From: Sarocladium kiliense
Lineage: Eukaryota > Ascomycota > Sordariomycetes > Hypocreales > Sarocladiaceae
Direction: 5' to 3'
DNA length: 64,000 bases
Assembly (NCBI GenBank): GCA_030734395.1
Contig: JAUZTG010000034.1
Span: forward strand, 124,001-188,000
In this document: piece by piece, positions 1 through 12,771 of the stretch
Layout of the letters: every line of letters begins with the position of its first letter
Position numbering within the stretch: position 1 is the first letter of the stretch
Notes under the pieces: generated by a model
Databases searched by the model: none
What the model was told of the DNA's origin: nothing
Seen by the model: only the letters and a program-made list of their open reading frames with translations
Translations under genes and position numbers: made by a program

Positions 1-2648
1 TTTTGAATGCCCAGCCCAAAAGCTGAAGAGATACAATCTTGAACGAAGGAAGGCAGACGAAATGGTGCCGGTCTCGCAGAATTAATGAGCAACGTTGATT
101 TGCATCGTTAGCTCTAAAGCCACACTTCAACCGTCGCTGGTCATAGCTCAAGGACCAACACCTGATCATACGCCAACAAGAACCGGTCCAGAACCTGGCC
201 AAGATTCGCACACCCGAACTGTACAAGGCCCTTCATCAATTTTACCAACAAGGCGCTAAATAAGAAGTGCTCATCATCGTCGAATTCCCCGGTCTAGCTT
301 CAACGTCACCGTCAATAGGCCGTCATGGACCCTGCCACCGTTCCACGTTGCTGGTGGATCGATCAGTCGGGGAATTCGTGACCTCATCTGTCCAACAGAC
401 CCTGTGCACATCCCGAATCTCCATAGGCTTTGACCTTGCAAGAGCAATTTCAGGAATCCGTAATGGAGAACATATGGGAAATACCACCCCGCTGCGACGA
501 CGGCAATTTCCGTAGCTAGACAAGGCGATGAACCATTCCTCAAGTGCTCGACCGTTTGCACAGCTGGGCCGCCATCAAGGATCACCTCATGTGGCTTCGA
601 TAATCTGTCTCCCCATGACAAACTTTCCGCGGGATGCACAGATCTGTTCAGCTCAAGGCGCACTATACCGTTTGGGGAGACTATTCGTGCAGCCGAACTG
701 GGTTGCCGTGATGCAAGCGAAGCGAGGAGCAGTGTTGAGACTACGGATTGCGTCCGCAACTGCACCAAGCAAGCGTCCATTCAGGATGCAGCTCGCACTT
801 GAATCGCGAGGCCCGCCTCGCCTGCCAGCAAAAGGAGAGCACGCTGCAGAAGTCATGCAAGCTTCAAGACCACGCAGGTTCGCCCAGCGGCCAACATCAA
901 ACATGGCCCACACACCCTCCCAGACGCACGTTTTCAATGGTCCTGCCCCTGACCGTGTTTCACCTTTCTGCGCCCTATTCCCCATGCGGCTGGTGGCTCA
1001 GGCTCTATCGCAAATGGACGATGCTCGGGTCTGCTTCCTGTTCATCCGCGGCCTCCTGTTTGAATTGATGAGCAATCTACATCAATCACTGTTCAATGCC
1101 ATCGAGAGGGGTCGATAGCCAACCAACCCTTGTCACCGTACACCCTTCTGGAGTCTTCACCCACGTGGCGTAACCTTCCAGAAACTCTGAGGATTCCCCT
1201 GCTCATTCACCACTTGTCCAACCAAACTGCGTTGCTACGCTTGCATGATTGATCGCTCCGTCAGCGTTTCCGGTTTGCTCTTGCACTGAACTTCCTTCTC
1301 GCTGTCGGATACCACTTCGGGGTTTTATTGCGCGTGGCTATGCAGCATATCGCATACCCTCACAGTCTCGACATGATCTTTCGAGGCTTTCTCTGACTTT
1401 GTGAGCGGCTACAGTGTGACCACACAAAGTTCGTCAGCCTGCATGCCTCAGATTGACAAGACATGCAGAGCACACCGCCAGCCTGCATCATCTCGCTCAC
1501 GGTCTTACGACTTCCTTCCAACCCTTTCTTGCAGGAGTTGTTTCTCGTATTCCCTCAACGGCATGCACCCGGTACAGCCACGTGGAGGGCAGATGCAGGT
1601 GCCCTCGTCTCAGACCAGAGCTCGACAGACTGTTTGACCGCCATTCAACGAGTCATCTTAATGGATAACATCGTCACGTCACAGCTTCCAGTTTCTGGTT
1701 GTCGCCAACTTAGTCGTATCTTTCTCGCACTGTTCATTTCATCCCCCCATCTGCAAGCGTCACTGGGAACAGGCACACCCCCTCTACCCACATCAACCGA
1801 AGTGGCTCGGACCTTTCTAGCTACGACGATGCCCTGATCCGCACTGTCCTAGCGTCGGGCTCTCCGTGACCTATTCCTGTAGAGGATCGCACATCGCTCG
1901 CGCCTCCATCTCATTACAATGGCCATGGCCAAAGCTCTATCTCTACCCATCGACCTCTCGGCCAGCGGCTACAGGCGATCCTCTAGCCTTTTGCTGCTTG
2001 GACTGGACAGACTCGCCGGCCACCGCACAGATACCGGAAGAGCATCATCACTTGGCTTGAGCTTCTTGTTGAGAAGCACGAGACTATCGTTCGTTCCGGA
2101 GCATTTGAAATTACGCTGCTCTTGTGCTGCCAGCCCACGAATCAGACCGGCTCATGACCCCCATCATAACCAGTCTCGGCGCACTTGACCCCCCCGGCGC
2201 TGTTCCACAATTGTGTTACCCTACATTATTTCCAACCACGTTGGCCACGCGGCATACTCTCAACGTTGGTTCTTGGAGTAACCCATCGAGATGTGGCAAG
2301 CGCCATCAGAGACATTGTTTGATCTGCTGCATGTTTGTCCGTAATTCCACGTCAAGCCCGCAGGCTCTCCAACCTCGATCCTTATGCCATTGATACGCAA
2401 CCCCTACCACGTATGATCCGCACGATATCCGTCCCACGTCGCACAGACTACCTCGCCCTCCGAATAAATTTCCCCGAGAGAAAGTGGGCAAAGGTAACTA
2501 ACTATTCTCGTCCTCCGAACGGACTGTGCATTTGTTCTAGAAGGCACATGGTTGTCCAAAATCTACACCCACCCGAGGGCACGGTCTCTGCATCTCGTGC
2601 GTCATCCGATTCTTCCCTTCAACTTGGCGTGGCACCATGGTTTCGAGA
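1..2648. other. No supported gene; weak coding relics
   Basis: No reading frame here has recognisable domains, and long frames on both strands overlap one another. One plus-strand stretch, about 150-263, reads like protein for some 37 codons between two stops. Another, about 1990-2640, is only broken by a few TGA/TAA/TAG codons. Either could be the remains of a decayed gene or chance. I see no rRNA, tRNA or transposon ends. Confidence 0.4.
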
Positions 2649-3100
2649 CTAGAAGCTAGAAGGGGTGCTGCTGTTCTTCATCGGTGCCGAGGATTTGCTG
2701 CGTTGGACTGATTTGACCATGTACAGGTTTGCTTGATTGACGTGAGAAAGGTTGGTTCTCTTCGCTTGAGGTTTCATTACCAAGCATGTGTCAGTGTAGA
2801 TTGCACGATGTTCAGCAACTTTTTCAAGTCTGGTGGCCAGGGTGTCAGTGGTAATCGACATAACCTCCAGCACGCTTCTTATATCACTCTCATTCTCGTG
2901 CCGACATCCCTGTTGCGCCGTCCACCTCGGCAATCGCGTTTCGAAGATAGCGAAGCAACCATTCTCGTGACAGAGAACGATGTCCCCGGCCTCTAGGGTG
3001 GCCGAGTGGTCGAATAGCTGTATGGACACCGACTGCTGTAATAGACAAGCACGGCAACTCTCCGTCTCCCATTAGCTTTGGGCTCTTACAAGCCCAGTGC
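2649..3100 (-). pseudogene. Possible gene fragment, unknown product
   Basis: A minus-strand frame of about 120 codons runs to a stop at 2649. It has protein-like composition and includes the stretch LEAGDIVLCHENGCFAIFE, followed by a probable helix rich in E, R and L. A plausible intron (donor GTAAGA near 3091, acceptor TTACAG near 3038) would join it to a short upstream piece, but I found no convincing start codon or further exon. The style resembles the C-terminal part of a fungal transcription factor, but I recognise no family. It could be a decayed gene or an unresolved multi-exon gene. Confidence 0.2.
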
Positions 3101-4237
3101 CGGGGAATAGGCGATATATTTGAAGCACAAACATTAAGCGGGAGACTCTGCCCAAGCCTCGTAGGGGCTGCTCTGCTGTGCCCTTGAGATGGGTTTCTTT
3201 GGAGAGGGCATGATCTCTAACCTTCCCCCCCGAGGCGCCCAAGCCGACATTAGTGACTGAACGCCACGGATAAGAGGTAAGATCTAGACGCTCAGTTCAT
3301 CTAGATGCGGTGTCAGTCTGATAGTGTCCTCAGAATCCCCGGCGAGGCCATCGTCGCGATACTTGAATGAGACGGCATAGACCTTGACGCGTCAGGGACG
3401 TCATAATACCAGGGGGGAGAGAGGGTGTATCCAGAAAGAGAGGTCATCCAGGACTCCATGTCAGCTTTGTGACTTTAAAAACAGAGCTTCTCGTGTTGAG
3501 GCCGACTTCAGTCACTGCAAAGTGCCCAACCAAGTCGGCTTCTTGACTTGCGTTCTTATTACCGAGCAAACCCCAGCAACTGCGATCTATAAAGCCCACT
3601 CACCGCACTATTCCCGAGAACCAACCCTCAAAAGCGCACGCGGGTGCATTTAAACTTTTGAAGTTCCGCCCTTGATGCCTAAATCTCACATTAATCTGAC
3701 TCGGTATGGTCGTTTGAAGGATGGAGAGCATGACCAGGTGCAGCGGACTCGCCCATCGCGGCCCAACTTAGCTGCTTTGGCAAAGTCGTGTGGAAGCACT
3801 GAAGCTTAAGCCTTCTCTCTTTCGATCGTCAATAGTCTCCGCATACAACAGCCCCTTTGGTGTGGAAGGAGAGGTCAAGAGCCCATAGGGAGGGAACAAG
3901 ACAATCAAATCACACTTGCTGTTGCTTCCTGCAGTCTTGCTCCCTTAGTTAATCATCTTCTCTGTTCTTGGACAGGGCAGCTGTGTGAGCCATGATCCAT
4001 GTTGTTTAGTCGGCTACTTGATCCACGATGGATCATGCCCTACGAAGCTAGCGACTGACCGCAGATCTCCGAAAGCGGAGGAGAGCCCATGTTATTTGAG
4101 ATTCCTCAAAAGGCAGGCGGATTTGATCAAAGCACGTCTTCCTATATCTCCGATAAACGGAATACGACCATGGTGGCATGCGAAATCCCTCCAAATGCGG
4201 GCAATTCTCACCAAGCAAACCTCTTGAACAGTTGAAG
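3101..4237. other. Intergenic, promoter side of MFS gene
   Basis: No convincing coding frame on either strand. The right half is presumably the promoter and leader of the transporter gene that starts at 4238. No repeats or RNA genes seen. Confidence 0.4.
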
Positions 4238-5848
4238 ATGGCGCTTGTCCACGATAAACCACCAGCGCCAGCTCCTCCGGAACCAGCGAGTAGCGACACC
4301 GATGGGAGGGACCTCAAGACATGGCAAAAAGGCACGATACTCTTCATCGTCAGCTGGAATACCTTCGTAGTGACCTCCACAAGTACCTCGCTGCTCATCG
4401 CCACACCGGAGATTGCCTCAACCTTTCGTACCTCAGTCGAGATCATCAATGCTACCAACGCACCGGTCCTCATCGCCATGGGCTGCTCGTCTTTTTTTTG
4501 GGTGCCGTTGGCAGAGATCTTCAGTAGACGGATAAGTTACAACATGGCTATTTTCGTTCTGTTCGCCACGTCCATTGGAACTGCTCTTTCTCCCAACGTG
4601 AGCACCTTCACCGCCATGAGGTTCCTAACTGGATTGACTGGCACTTATTTCATGGTGGCGGGACAAACCTTGATCGCCGATATATTTGACCCGGTGCGTC
4701 GAGGCAGAGCTGTTGGATGTATGATGTCGGGAAGTGTCGCTGGAACAGCGCTGGGTGAGATTAGAACTCAATGCACTATATCATCTATCTGCCATTGCTA
4801 ACTCCAACGCAGGACCTTGTCTGGCAGGAATAATCACAACATATGACCACTGGCGAAAGATTTACTGGCTTCAGGTAGCGCAGTCCGGTCTGGCGCTCAT
4901 CTTGTCCTTGCTGTTCATTCCCTCAATCAAGAGCGAAGTGCCCCAGCTTTCAGACAGAGTCGCCGGGTCCCGACTATCGCCCCTTCAAGTGTTACAGAGA
5001 TTCAACCCATCCAAAACCTTAAAGCTGTTTCTGAAAAGAGAGGTCCTTCTTGCAGATCTTGCATGCGGCTTCTTGGCTGTGCTTCAATACGGCTTGCTCA
5101 CGTCTGTGAGGCACGTTATCAACCCACGATTCAATCTCTCCACGCCTTTGATCAGCGGTCTCTTCTATTTATCGCCTGGCATTGGCTTCATAGTCGGCAG
5201 CCTTGTTGGGGGCCAGTTGTCGGACCGGACGGTCAAGCGCTGGATCTCGAAGCGCAACGGCCAACGTTTGCCAAGGGACCGACTGAATAGTGGGATAATT
5301 CACTTCTTCGCCGTCATACCAATATCGACACTACTATTCGGATGGAGCCTTCAGAAAGAGTTCGGAGGTCTTGCTTTGGTCATATGCTTGGCGTTTTGGA
5401 TTGGAGTTGGTCTCATGGGAGCTTACAATGGCCTGAACACCTATACCGCAGGTAAGTTTGTCAGAGGCAAGCGACGTACGCAGCTTCGAACCACACGCTG
5501 ACTTTTCATCTCGCACTTCTAGAAGTGTATCCGGACCAAAGAGCCGAAGTCGTAGGTAGTAAATATGCACTGCAATACGTTTTCGCGGCGACTGCCACCG
5601 GCACAGTGGTACCGCTGCTTGACGCAGTCGATGCCGGCTGGTCCTTTACAATATGTAGGTTCCATCCTTTCCCAAATGTTCAGATCATCGACTGAAACGC
5701 GTGTTGAATTATAGTTGTTGCTGGCAGCTTTATTGGTGGCCTTTTGGTTTTGTATGTTGCAAGAACGAATCTCGGGGAAGGAGAAGAAGAAGATGTGGTT
5801 GACCTACAGCCAGCGTCACATTGGCGGTTTTGGAGAGGAGGGCAGTGA
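4238..5848 (+). CDS. MFS transporter, DHA1 drug:H+ antiporter type
   Basis: Four exons (4238-4754, 4813-5451, 5523-5654, 5715-5848) give 473 residues, a normal length for a 12-TM major facilitator. The cytosolic N-terminus is short and Pro-rich. The first half holds FDPVRRGRAVG and, across intron 1, the antiporter motif C (TALGPCLAGIIT) that marks drug:H+ antiporters, then DHWRKIYWLQV. A central loop (about 220-255) separates the two six-helix halves. The second half has GQLSDRTVKRW and ends in a short acidic tail (GEGEEEDVVDLQ). The start at 4238 is preferred over an in-frame ATG 60 bases upstream because it gives a usual N-terminus. It probably exports small molecules at the plasma membrane; substrate unknown. 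Three introns of 58, 71 and 60 bp all restore conserved sequence. Confidence 0.85.
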
Positions 5849-6575
5849 CAGAATAAGGAGATCGGATCGGTCTATCTTTAGCTGTCTCTGGGTAGTAGAC
5901 CAAGTCACATACCTATTCCAACTTATAACCAAATGTGTCAAGCACGGAGGCATATAGACCTCGTTCTGTCTTCATCACGTGTTATCCCCAGCCACAAGGT
6001 GGCTTCTTCTCGATCAACTTTAACAGTCCGTCACCAGTGTCACGGAAAAGCATTGGAAAAGTTTTGGCACAGATTTCAAGATCATTTCTTTTCAACCCGT
6101 CTGGCGGACCGCCCAGCGCTCAAGACAAGGTCCCCGCTAGCCCATCCAAATAGAGCACCAACTTCTCTTTCCCAGAAAGAGCCTCTCTCCCAAGTAACAG
6201 TACATGAACCTCCCAGGATCCCATCCCCATTGTCGCCTTGACCACCATGTTTGGTCTGCGTGTATACGTTATCCCATGTATCATTTGTGCCCATATATAT
6301 CAGCAATCCCTCGAACCCCACCAAAATCCACCAGTAGAAAAGAAAGCAACGTAAGGAAAAGGTATCAGGAAAGACTCTGCTCAAGAGTATATGCCATTAA
6401 GGCTCTGAACGTGTGAAATTGGGAAAGAAACAAGTATGAAATCGGCCACGTTAGCCAGTGTCGTTGTAAATGAATATCGGATCACAGCTAAGGAAGTCGA
6501 GGGCATCACCCCTTTCCTGTGGCTGCGTTGCACCTGTAGGAGTTGTTGCCAGTGAAGGCTAATGTGTAACGTGTC
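5849..6575. other. Convergent 3' region
   Basis: Region between the ends of two convergent genes (MFS transporter on plus, C2H2 protein on minus). It should contain both 3' UTRs. No further gene seen. Confidence 0.5.
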
Positions 6576-8382
6576 CTAGTACGGGGTTGATCCATCATAT
6601 GCGCCAAATGCATGTTGTTGGTGGCCAGACAAAGAGCCATCCTCGCTCTGGAGAGCTTGGCTGTACCCGCCGTTGAAGTCTGGGGATGCCCCCATGTAGG
6701 AGGCATCCATCATGTTGCTGTCACCCATCTCAATGTCGTTGCCGGGGATGGTATCGGCCATCGATCGCAGGTTGCGCAGGTCATCAGCAATGATACCTCC
6801 GCCTTCTTCAGGTGCGGACATCATGGCAAATGGCTGATGATGCTGGGGTTGATGGTGCTGGTGCATTTGCTGGGGTGGAAACATCGACGAGGATGGTGTG
6901 CCATGAAAATGTCCGTATTGGGGCATATTCATATGCGAGGCTGATTGCCTTGACATTGTCATGGTCGGAGGACGCGCAGAGCGACCAGACCTGACTGGCG
7001 CACGAGGAGCGACGATCTTTCGTTGCGAAGCGAGGTACGCGGACATGGTGGGATCTGACGCCCTTGAGATCTTGAATTGAAACTCTGGTTCAGGCGCAGA
7101 GACTGGCGCTCCATGAAGTCGGTTCTTGTGTCCCTGAATGGGCATTGTGCATTCATGTCGGACGGGCATCTTGAAGTCGTCGCGGAACTGCGGTGGATTT
7201 GCTGCATCTCTGCCCAAGGCCATAGCGTAGTGTATCAACAGTTGCAAATCGCCAATGTGGCGAGTTTCGAGCCGTCTGCGGAGAATGACGCTGGACTGAG
7301 GATGCCAGTCCAGCTTACTCCGTTCTGGTTCGGGGACGGAATTGTTCCACGCTCTCATGACTCCAGACTGTCTAAGAAGGTTTCGTATCCTGGCAGAGTA
7401 GGTCCATTCGCCACTGTTGGCGCCCTCATCGAAGTGCTTCACAACGTGACCAACATAGTCCTTGAAGGTCGAGCCGGCATCAGCGTCTGATGACGCTTCA
7501 AAAACTTGTAAGCAATGCTCGAAACCGCACGCGAAGACGGTCTGGGGACACAAGTCGACTTTAGCCTCATCAACACTTGAGCGTGATCCTTGATGGGCCT
7601 GCTTGAGGTGGGTCTTGTATGCAGTCTGCCAGTCGAAAACCATATTGCATCCTCGGACCTTGCATGTCCATTGTGCATTCATATTGTGGAAGTCCTCGAT
7701 ATGCCGCTTCAAATCGTTCTTCCGAGTGCATGTCTTTTGAATGTTCTCCTCCTTACAGAATGCGCACATGAATGAGCCCTTCTGCTTAGATGCGCTCGAT
7801 ATTGACGCAGTATCACCGTTGGTCGTGTCATTGTCGTCCCATTCGCCATGCTCGATTGAGGGAACAGAGGTGACGCCTCTGTTAGGATGTTGCCTTCTTC
7901 CGAGGAGTTTAGCCGTGCGCGCGGATACGTTGGAGATGATGCTGCCGCGGGTCGATGAATTGTCGGTGGAGAAGGTACGGATGCTGGCCGCGTCGAACAT
8001 GCTCGGGGCATCTTCGGACTTCACAGATGAATAAGTGCTGCTTGTCATGACTGATGCGGCATCATTATCTGTCAAAATGGTAATGTCAGTCACACAAAAC
8101 CTTATCGGCGCGCTGCAGACGGCAAAGCGACATACGGGTGGCTGGCGAAGCTCGCTCTTCCAGTATCAATCGTGCAAGTTCTTGTTCGGAGTAACGAGCC
8201 ATCAGATGTCGTAGCATTTGACGGTCAAGGGCGTCGTTGTTGCCGCTGGCATTCGACTGAGCGCCCATGTTTCCTTGCTGTTGCTGTGGTTGAGGCTGCT
8301 GTTGCGCTTGTTGTTCTGTCGGCACTTGATCCTGGGGCAGGCCTTCGCCCGGCCAGGGACCCAAAGAGGGACCCGAAGCCAT
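6576..8382 (-). CDS. C2H2-type zinc finger protein, putative regulator
   Basis: Two exons on the minus strand (8382-8136 and 8068-6576), joined over a 67-bp intron (donor GTATGT, acceptor TTTTGACAG), give 579 residues. The start sits in a good Kozak context (ACCATGG). The N-terminus is Gln/Pro-rich (about residues 20-40) and is followed by a short acidic helix. Near 180-260 lie two or three zinc-finger-like units: C-x2-C with a distal H-x4-H (CAFCKEEN...RHIEDFH), then C-x4-C...H-x4-H (CKVRGC...HLKQAH), then a degenerate C-x4-C...H-x3-H unit. The rest is low-complexity, rich in Met, His, Gln and Pro, as in many fungal regulators. Probably nuclear and DNA-binding; target unknown. No specific orthologue recognised. 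The upstream 700 bp is pyrimidine-rich on this strand and may be a long 5' leader. Confidence 0.75.
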
Positions 8383-11300
8383 GGTAACAGCGGCCTGTGC
8401 CCTGCCGTGGTAGCGTCGCGAGCCACCAGGGTCTGTTGGTCACGTCAAAGCAACACCAGGTCGAAAAAATGAGTCGGCACAAAAGAAACGGAATTGATGG
8501 ATATGCAAAGCGTAGGCGTGTGAGTGCGATGGTAGTATGGGGAAACGGCGTGGGTGGTGAGATACGGGCGGCAATGGGTTTAAAGGGCACCGGTAGAGCC
8601 AACACAGCCAGGAACAGCGCTCGGACAAGGAGCCGGCGCAGGGGCACACGTGCTGACCTTGACTGGAAGAACAAGGAACAGCGTTGTTGATGGAAGAGAA
8701 GGGGCAGACAAGTGAGAGAAGACAGGGGAGGGCGGATGGTCGGGAAGAGAGGGTGAAGGGAAAGGTGGGCGCGATGGTGACAACGACAAGGGTGGCTGTT
8801 GATAGCGGATCGAGGGTACCTTGGCGGCGTGGATGAGATAGCGCATGCAGGGCAGCGATTTGCCAACGGCGACGGGTTGAGAGATAGAGGTGTCGATCTG
8901 AGACGAGACAACGTGAACGATGACGGCAGAGGAGCAGAGAAGGGCGACAAGGCGATGCTGATGATCAGAAATATGAGCGAGAACACGAGGAAAAGGCAGC
9001 ATGTGTCTTTGGTACCACCTGTGAGAAACGGCCAGCTTGAGTTCAGCTCGGTCGCGATGCCTCGTCTGAGTGGCTCTCGATTGGATTACCGTGTGGTAAA
9101 CGGTATTACTCGGTGACCCCAGCCCCAAGGCGGCGCTGCCTTATCTCTCGAGGTTAGTGCATCCCTGGGATGGGGGGCTGCGGCGAGTGGGTGTGTGCTG
9201 GGCGGGCCAGGGTGGAGGTGGAGCTTGACGGACGGGAGCGTATTTGGAGAAATCGTACTGGTGCGAGGGGAGGCGAGGCGATGCGATCTGGACTTGGTAG
9301 ACGCCACTGATGATTGAGGGTATTGAGGACTTGCGATGTGTTGGATTTGGTGTCTGTGTGTCTTTGTGAGGCATGTATCACAGGTTAAGCAGGAGGTGAT
9401 ATCAATAGGTGCCTTAGGAAGAGCACGATCACGTGCGCAACACGGCAGCCTAAGGCGAGAGTGTCGTTCATGAGCCCCAACCCGGCTGCTTCGTCCACCA
9501 GCCGTCCTGCATCCTTCCGAACAGCAATTTACTTTTTGTCTGAGGCGTCGTGCGTAACTCGAGTTGAACGCCTCCATGGCTGGCCTTGCTTTTGTGGGGG
9601 CAGAACTTCGTCGCGGCACTTCAAGATCGATTCGTGTCGCTTCCACTTGAGAGCCTCAAGAACCAGTGAGTGATGCCCTGGGTTTCCTCGCGCCCAGTCA
9701 CAAACCTCGCCACGACAGGTGCGAGTCAGGACGACCATGTCTGATGTGGGTAGGCCATTGGAAGTTCTCAATTACTTGATCAGTTTAGTGAGCAGTGCTG
9801 ACTTCTCGACACGCACAGTTCGGAGGTTAAATTTTGATAGCGAAAGCGTATTGCACCTCACGTCCCGAGTCATCGTGTATCGCTAGTAAGTATACAGCCT
9901 GATCAAGCCGATGGTATGAGTCCGAGGACAACCTCATGATGCCCAGCCGCTCGCTCCGTCAGCACTTGCGGGAACAAGCAAAAAGTAAAGACGTCTGTTG
10001 TAATCCAACCACTTACACAACGCGTGCCGTCAACGCCTTACCACCAACCGCACACAGCCTTCAAATAGCGTCCCCCATCTCGGGACCTTTCGCCTAGACC
10101 AGAGCACGTCCCCCTCCCAGCATCCAATGAGCGGGTCTTTTACGGTCATACGTTTGTGTCATGAAAATGCGAAAAGCCCCCACCCCCAACGTTAACGCCT
10201 CGAATTTGTGTTTCGTCAGAAATGGTGCGATCAAGGAAAAAGAAAGGATTGAATTGTCATTAGAAACAACGTGATGGCTTACAGAGAGCAACCCATTCGT
10301 TTCGCCATGACGGTCGTACACGCCAAGTGAGGGTGTTGACGTCTATAGCAGCGCCACTTTGTGCCTCAAGGACCCCTGAACTTGAGTACCTGATGCTATG
10401 CATGTCTTGGAGTACTGAACAGGCATACTGAACCAGTTTCGGCTGGTAACCGGCTGTTCACTGCATGTGTACCGGCATGTGTCGCTAAGGGGATGATCCA
10501 GCACTTTTGGCATTGACGTCGGCTTCTCAATTCGACCGTCTCAACTCAGTGGCTTGGCCCAATTCCTCTTGAGGTGCCTGGCTACCCTCTCTACCTCAGA
10601 GTAGGCAACGGGCGCATCATAAGATATAGCATGACCTTGATCTTTACCGAAATCCACCCCAACATACAATAGTCTTTCGTTATTATTATAGACAAGGTCG
10701 GCTACCATGGAGGATAAACAGTGTGGGAACAAAAAGACCTGAAGCACGGGATCCTTAACCAAAGACGCATCTCAACGAGGTTGAGTGCTTCGCTATCACA
10801 TGCAATCGAAGGCAGCAGTCACCAATGGCTTATTATTGTCTTGACCAGCCGTTGGATGACATTCGATGCCACATTTTAGGAAATGCCCTCCCCTCTACGT
10901 CAACGCCAGATCAATATCCACAAGTCGCGAAACAGAAATGCTAGGCAAGAAGAAGAATCAGCTTTTGAACTTGGGGCAAAAGGTCTGATGCTGGCTACCA
11001 GAGGACCGCAAGTCAGCTTGCCAACTGGACAACTATCCATCACCGAGGCCAAGGTGATGCAGGACGTTAGTAAGATGAACAAAGGACCGCACAGTCGCTC
11101 GCCTCTACAGACAATTCTAGTCTAGAACACAGTGTATGAGTGTACCCGCAACATCCGATCTGAATTTGCAGAACTTAAATGAGATTGCCAGCTCTACATC
11201 CGGCGTAATGATGGTGCGCATCAATGGCCGCTATGATCCCAAAGACAAAGTTCTTCTATTAAGGGGGGGCAACTTGCCAAGTCTTCCAGAATGGTCCTGC

Positions 11301-11707
11301 AAAGCTCTTTCGGGCGCCTGTCAGCAGCCACTTCAAACCCAAGCTCCGCGTAAAAACAGCCAATACTAAGGCACGGAGCAGGCCCTGCACAAGGCCAGAT
11401 TCTAGCCGTGGCCCAAAACCTCAGCCCATCTCAACGGAAAGGTGTGCGCGCGCTCGCCATGTTCGACCCCCTGCAGACGGACAAGTTTCTGGTTGCAGCA
11501 TTACCCAGAAACATGCAAGCCACGTTCGTCAGCCACCTAAAGCCTACCGTTGATTCCTATTGGCTGCTTTTCTGAGCTTCTATACCACCATCTGTTAGGC
11601 ATATCACGTCTTACGCAGGCTATCGTGTTCAGGGGTCATCAGCCAGCCAAGTTCGCGGGCCTTGAGGCAGAAAAAGGGGGCATTTAGAGTTGGCATTCGC
11701 GTTATTA
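8383..11707. other. Long leader/promoter and intergenic DNA, no firm gene
   Basis: From 8383 to about 9650 the minus strand is C/T-rich with frames that look like untranslated leader of the C2H2 gene. From 9650 to 11707 no frame has a recognisable domain. A short minus-strand frame at 10541-10762 contains RLLYVGVDFG, faintly like the start of an Hsp70-type ATPase, but it goes no further. A plus frame of 80 codons at 10883-11125 is Gln/Arg-rich and unrecognised. I support no gene here. Confidence 0.35.
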
Positions 11708-12322
11708 TCAACCTATTCTGGGTTTCCTCCGGACCCATACGCTGCCGTCGTCTCGTTCTTGTGCTTCCCAGACCGTTAGGCGGTAGGCTGCTCTGTCTGA
11801 CATGCCGGTGATAAGGTCGAATGACCAACCGTGTTTCAGGCACGTCAGTCCCATGCTTAATTTAACGCCAAAATCCTCAATGTCGAATGGGACACCCTTG
11901 GAAAGCGGGAAGGATGCATGCGGGCATTTCTACCATGAGCGGTCAGCATCAACAGCAACGAAACGGTTACAGGGTAGTGAACAGAGCTCGAGCAGCGAAC
12001 GTACATGATCAACCGCAAAGAACTTGCCGCGATAACGAAATATCATCACCTGATCCTTCAGGTCTTCCTTGTTCTCATCATCTTCGTCCCATTCCAACGC
12101 CCCGGACTGTACTGTCACCTCCTTGCCTCTTGCGCCATCCTCGCGGGATATGCTAAAGACCTTGCAGCCTGGTACCCTCGGTGGGCCACCCTCGCACTTT
12201 GACTCCCTGGGCTGCGAAAGGTCTGCGCTGTCGACTTCAGGATCGATATTTGGGAATGAAGACACAGAACCGGCGTTAAACCATGAGTTGGGGGACCGGG
12301 AGAAATACGACAGGGGGTTCAT
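11708..12322 (-). CDS. Small Rieske-type [2Fe-2S] domain protein
   Basis: Two exons (12322-12005 and 11929-11708, minus strand) joined over a 75-bp intron (donor GTACGT, acceptor ATGGTAG) give 179 residues. The intron falls just before the cluster-binding motif, so no single frame shows the whole domain. Exon 1 has SWFNAGSVSSFPNI and DLKDQVMIFRYRGKFFAVDH; exon 2 starts KCPHASFP and has TCLKHGW. The ligands read C108-x-H110 and C136-x2-H139, with a C-x-H...C-x2-H layout and 25 residues between the two halves. This matches the fungal single-domain Rieske proteins related to the ferredoxin subunits of dioxygenases and to the N-terminus of AIF-like proteins. It probably carries electrons or senses redox; no partner oxygenase is adjacent. 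No signal peptide is visible. Confidence 0.75.
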
Positions 12323-12771
12323 GGCTGCCCCGTGCGCGTGGTCAAGACTTCAAGGGTTGGTGATGTGATCGAGTGAGGATGGATTTCTGTGACGCTTTTC
12401 CGGTTGGCTCCGATTTTGGGCCGACCTGTGGAATCTCCATGCCAGACTTCATCTTCGCCATCTGGAGCGAAGCAAACTCAGCAGCTTGAACTCACCGTCA
12501 AGAGGTTGTCAATCTACCTTTTTGAGTATTCAGAACGAACTGAGGAAGCTGTCAAAAGTACGGCAATTTTCCCGAACAAGCCGAGTACATCACTGCAGGG
12601 AACAAGGCACCCCAGCAACTGGACACCTGCGCTCGGACATCTATTTGAACATGGCACAAGGGGGACCAGAAACATTCGACGATTATCCCGCGGACTTTAG
12701 GTGCTATACTTAGATCCCTCACAGGTCATCGATCAGCTTCTACATCGCTCAGTGCCTGGCCAACCCACGAT
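12323..12771. other. Short intergenic gap
   Basis: Lies between the Rieske gene start and the DUF6601 gene end, both on minus. It should hold the Rieske promoter. Overlapping frames of 75-100 codons have no protein character. Confidence 0.45.

Noticed and set aside
2996..3075. tRNA-like A box (GGTGGCCGAGTGGTCGA)
   Set aside because: It matches the start of tRNA-Ser/Leu, but no B box (GGTTCGANTCC) follows and no cloverleaf can be drawn.
8225..9128. Long minus-strand frames rich in Ser, Pro and Leu
   Set aside because: Their make-up follows from a C/T-rich leader upstream of the C2H2 gene; several frames are open at once.
10541..10762. Hsp70-like start (RLLYVGVDFG)
   Set aside because: Only ten residues resemble the family; the next motif of the ATPase is missing.
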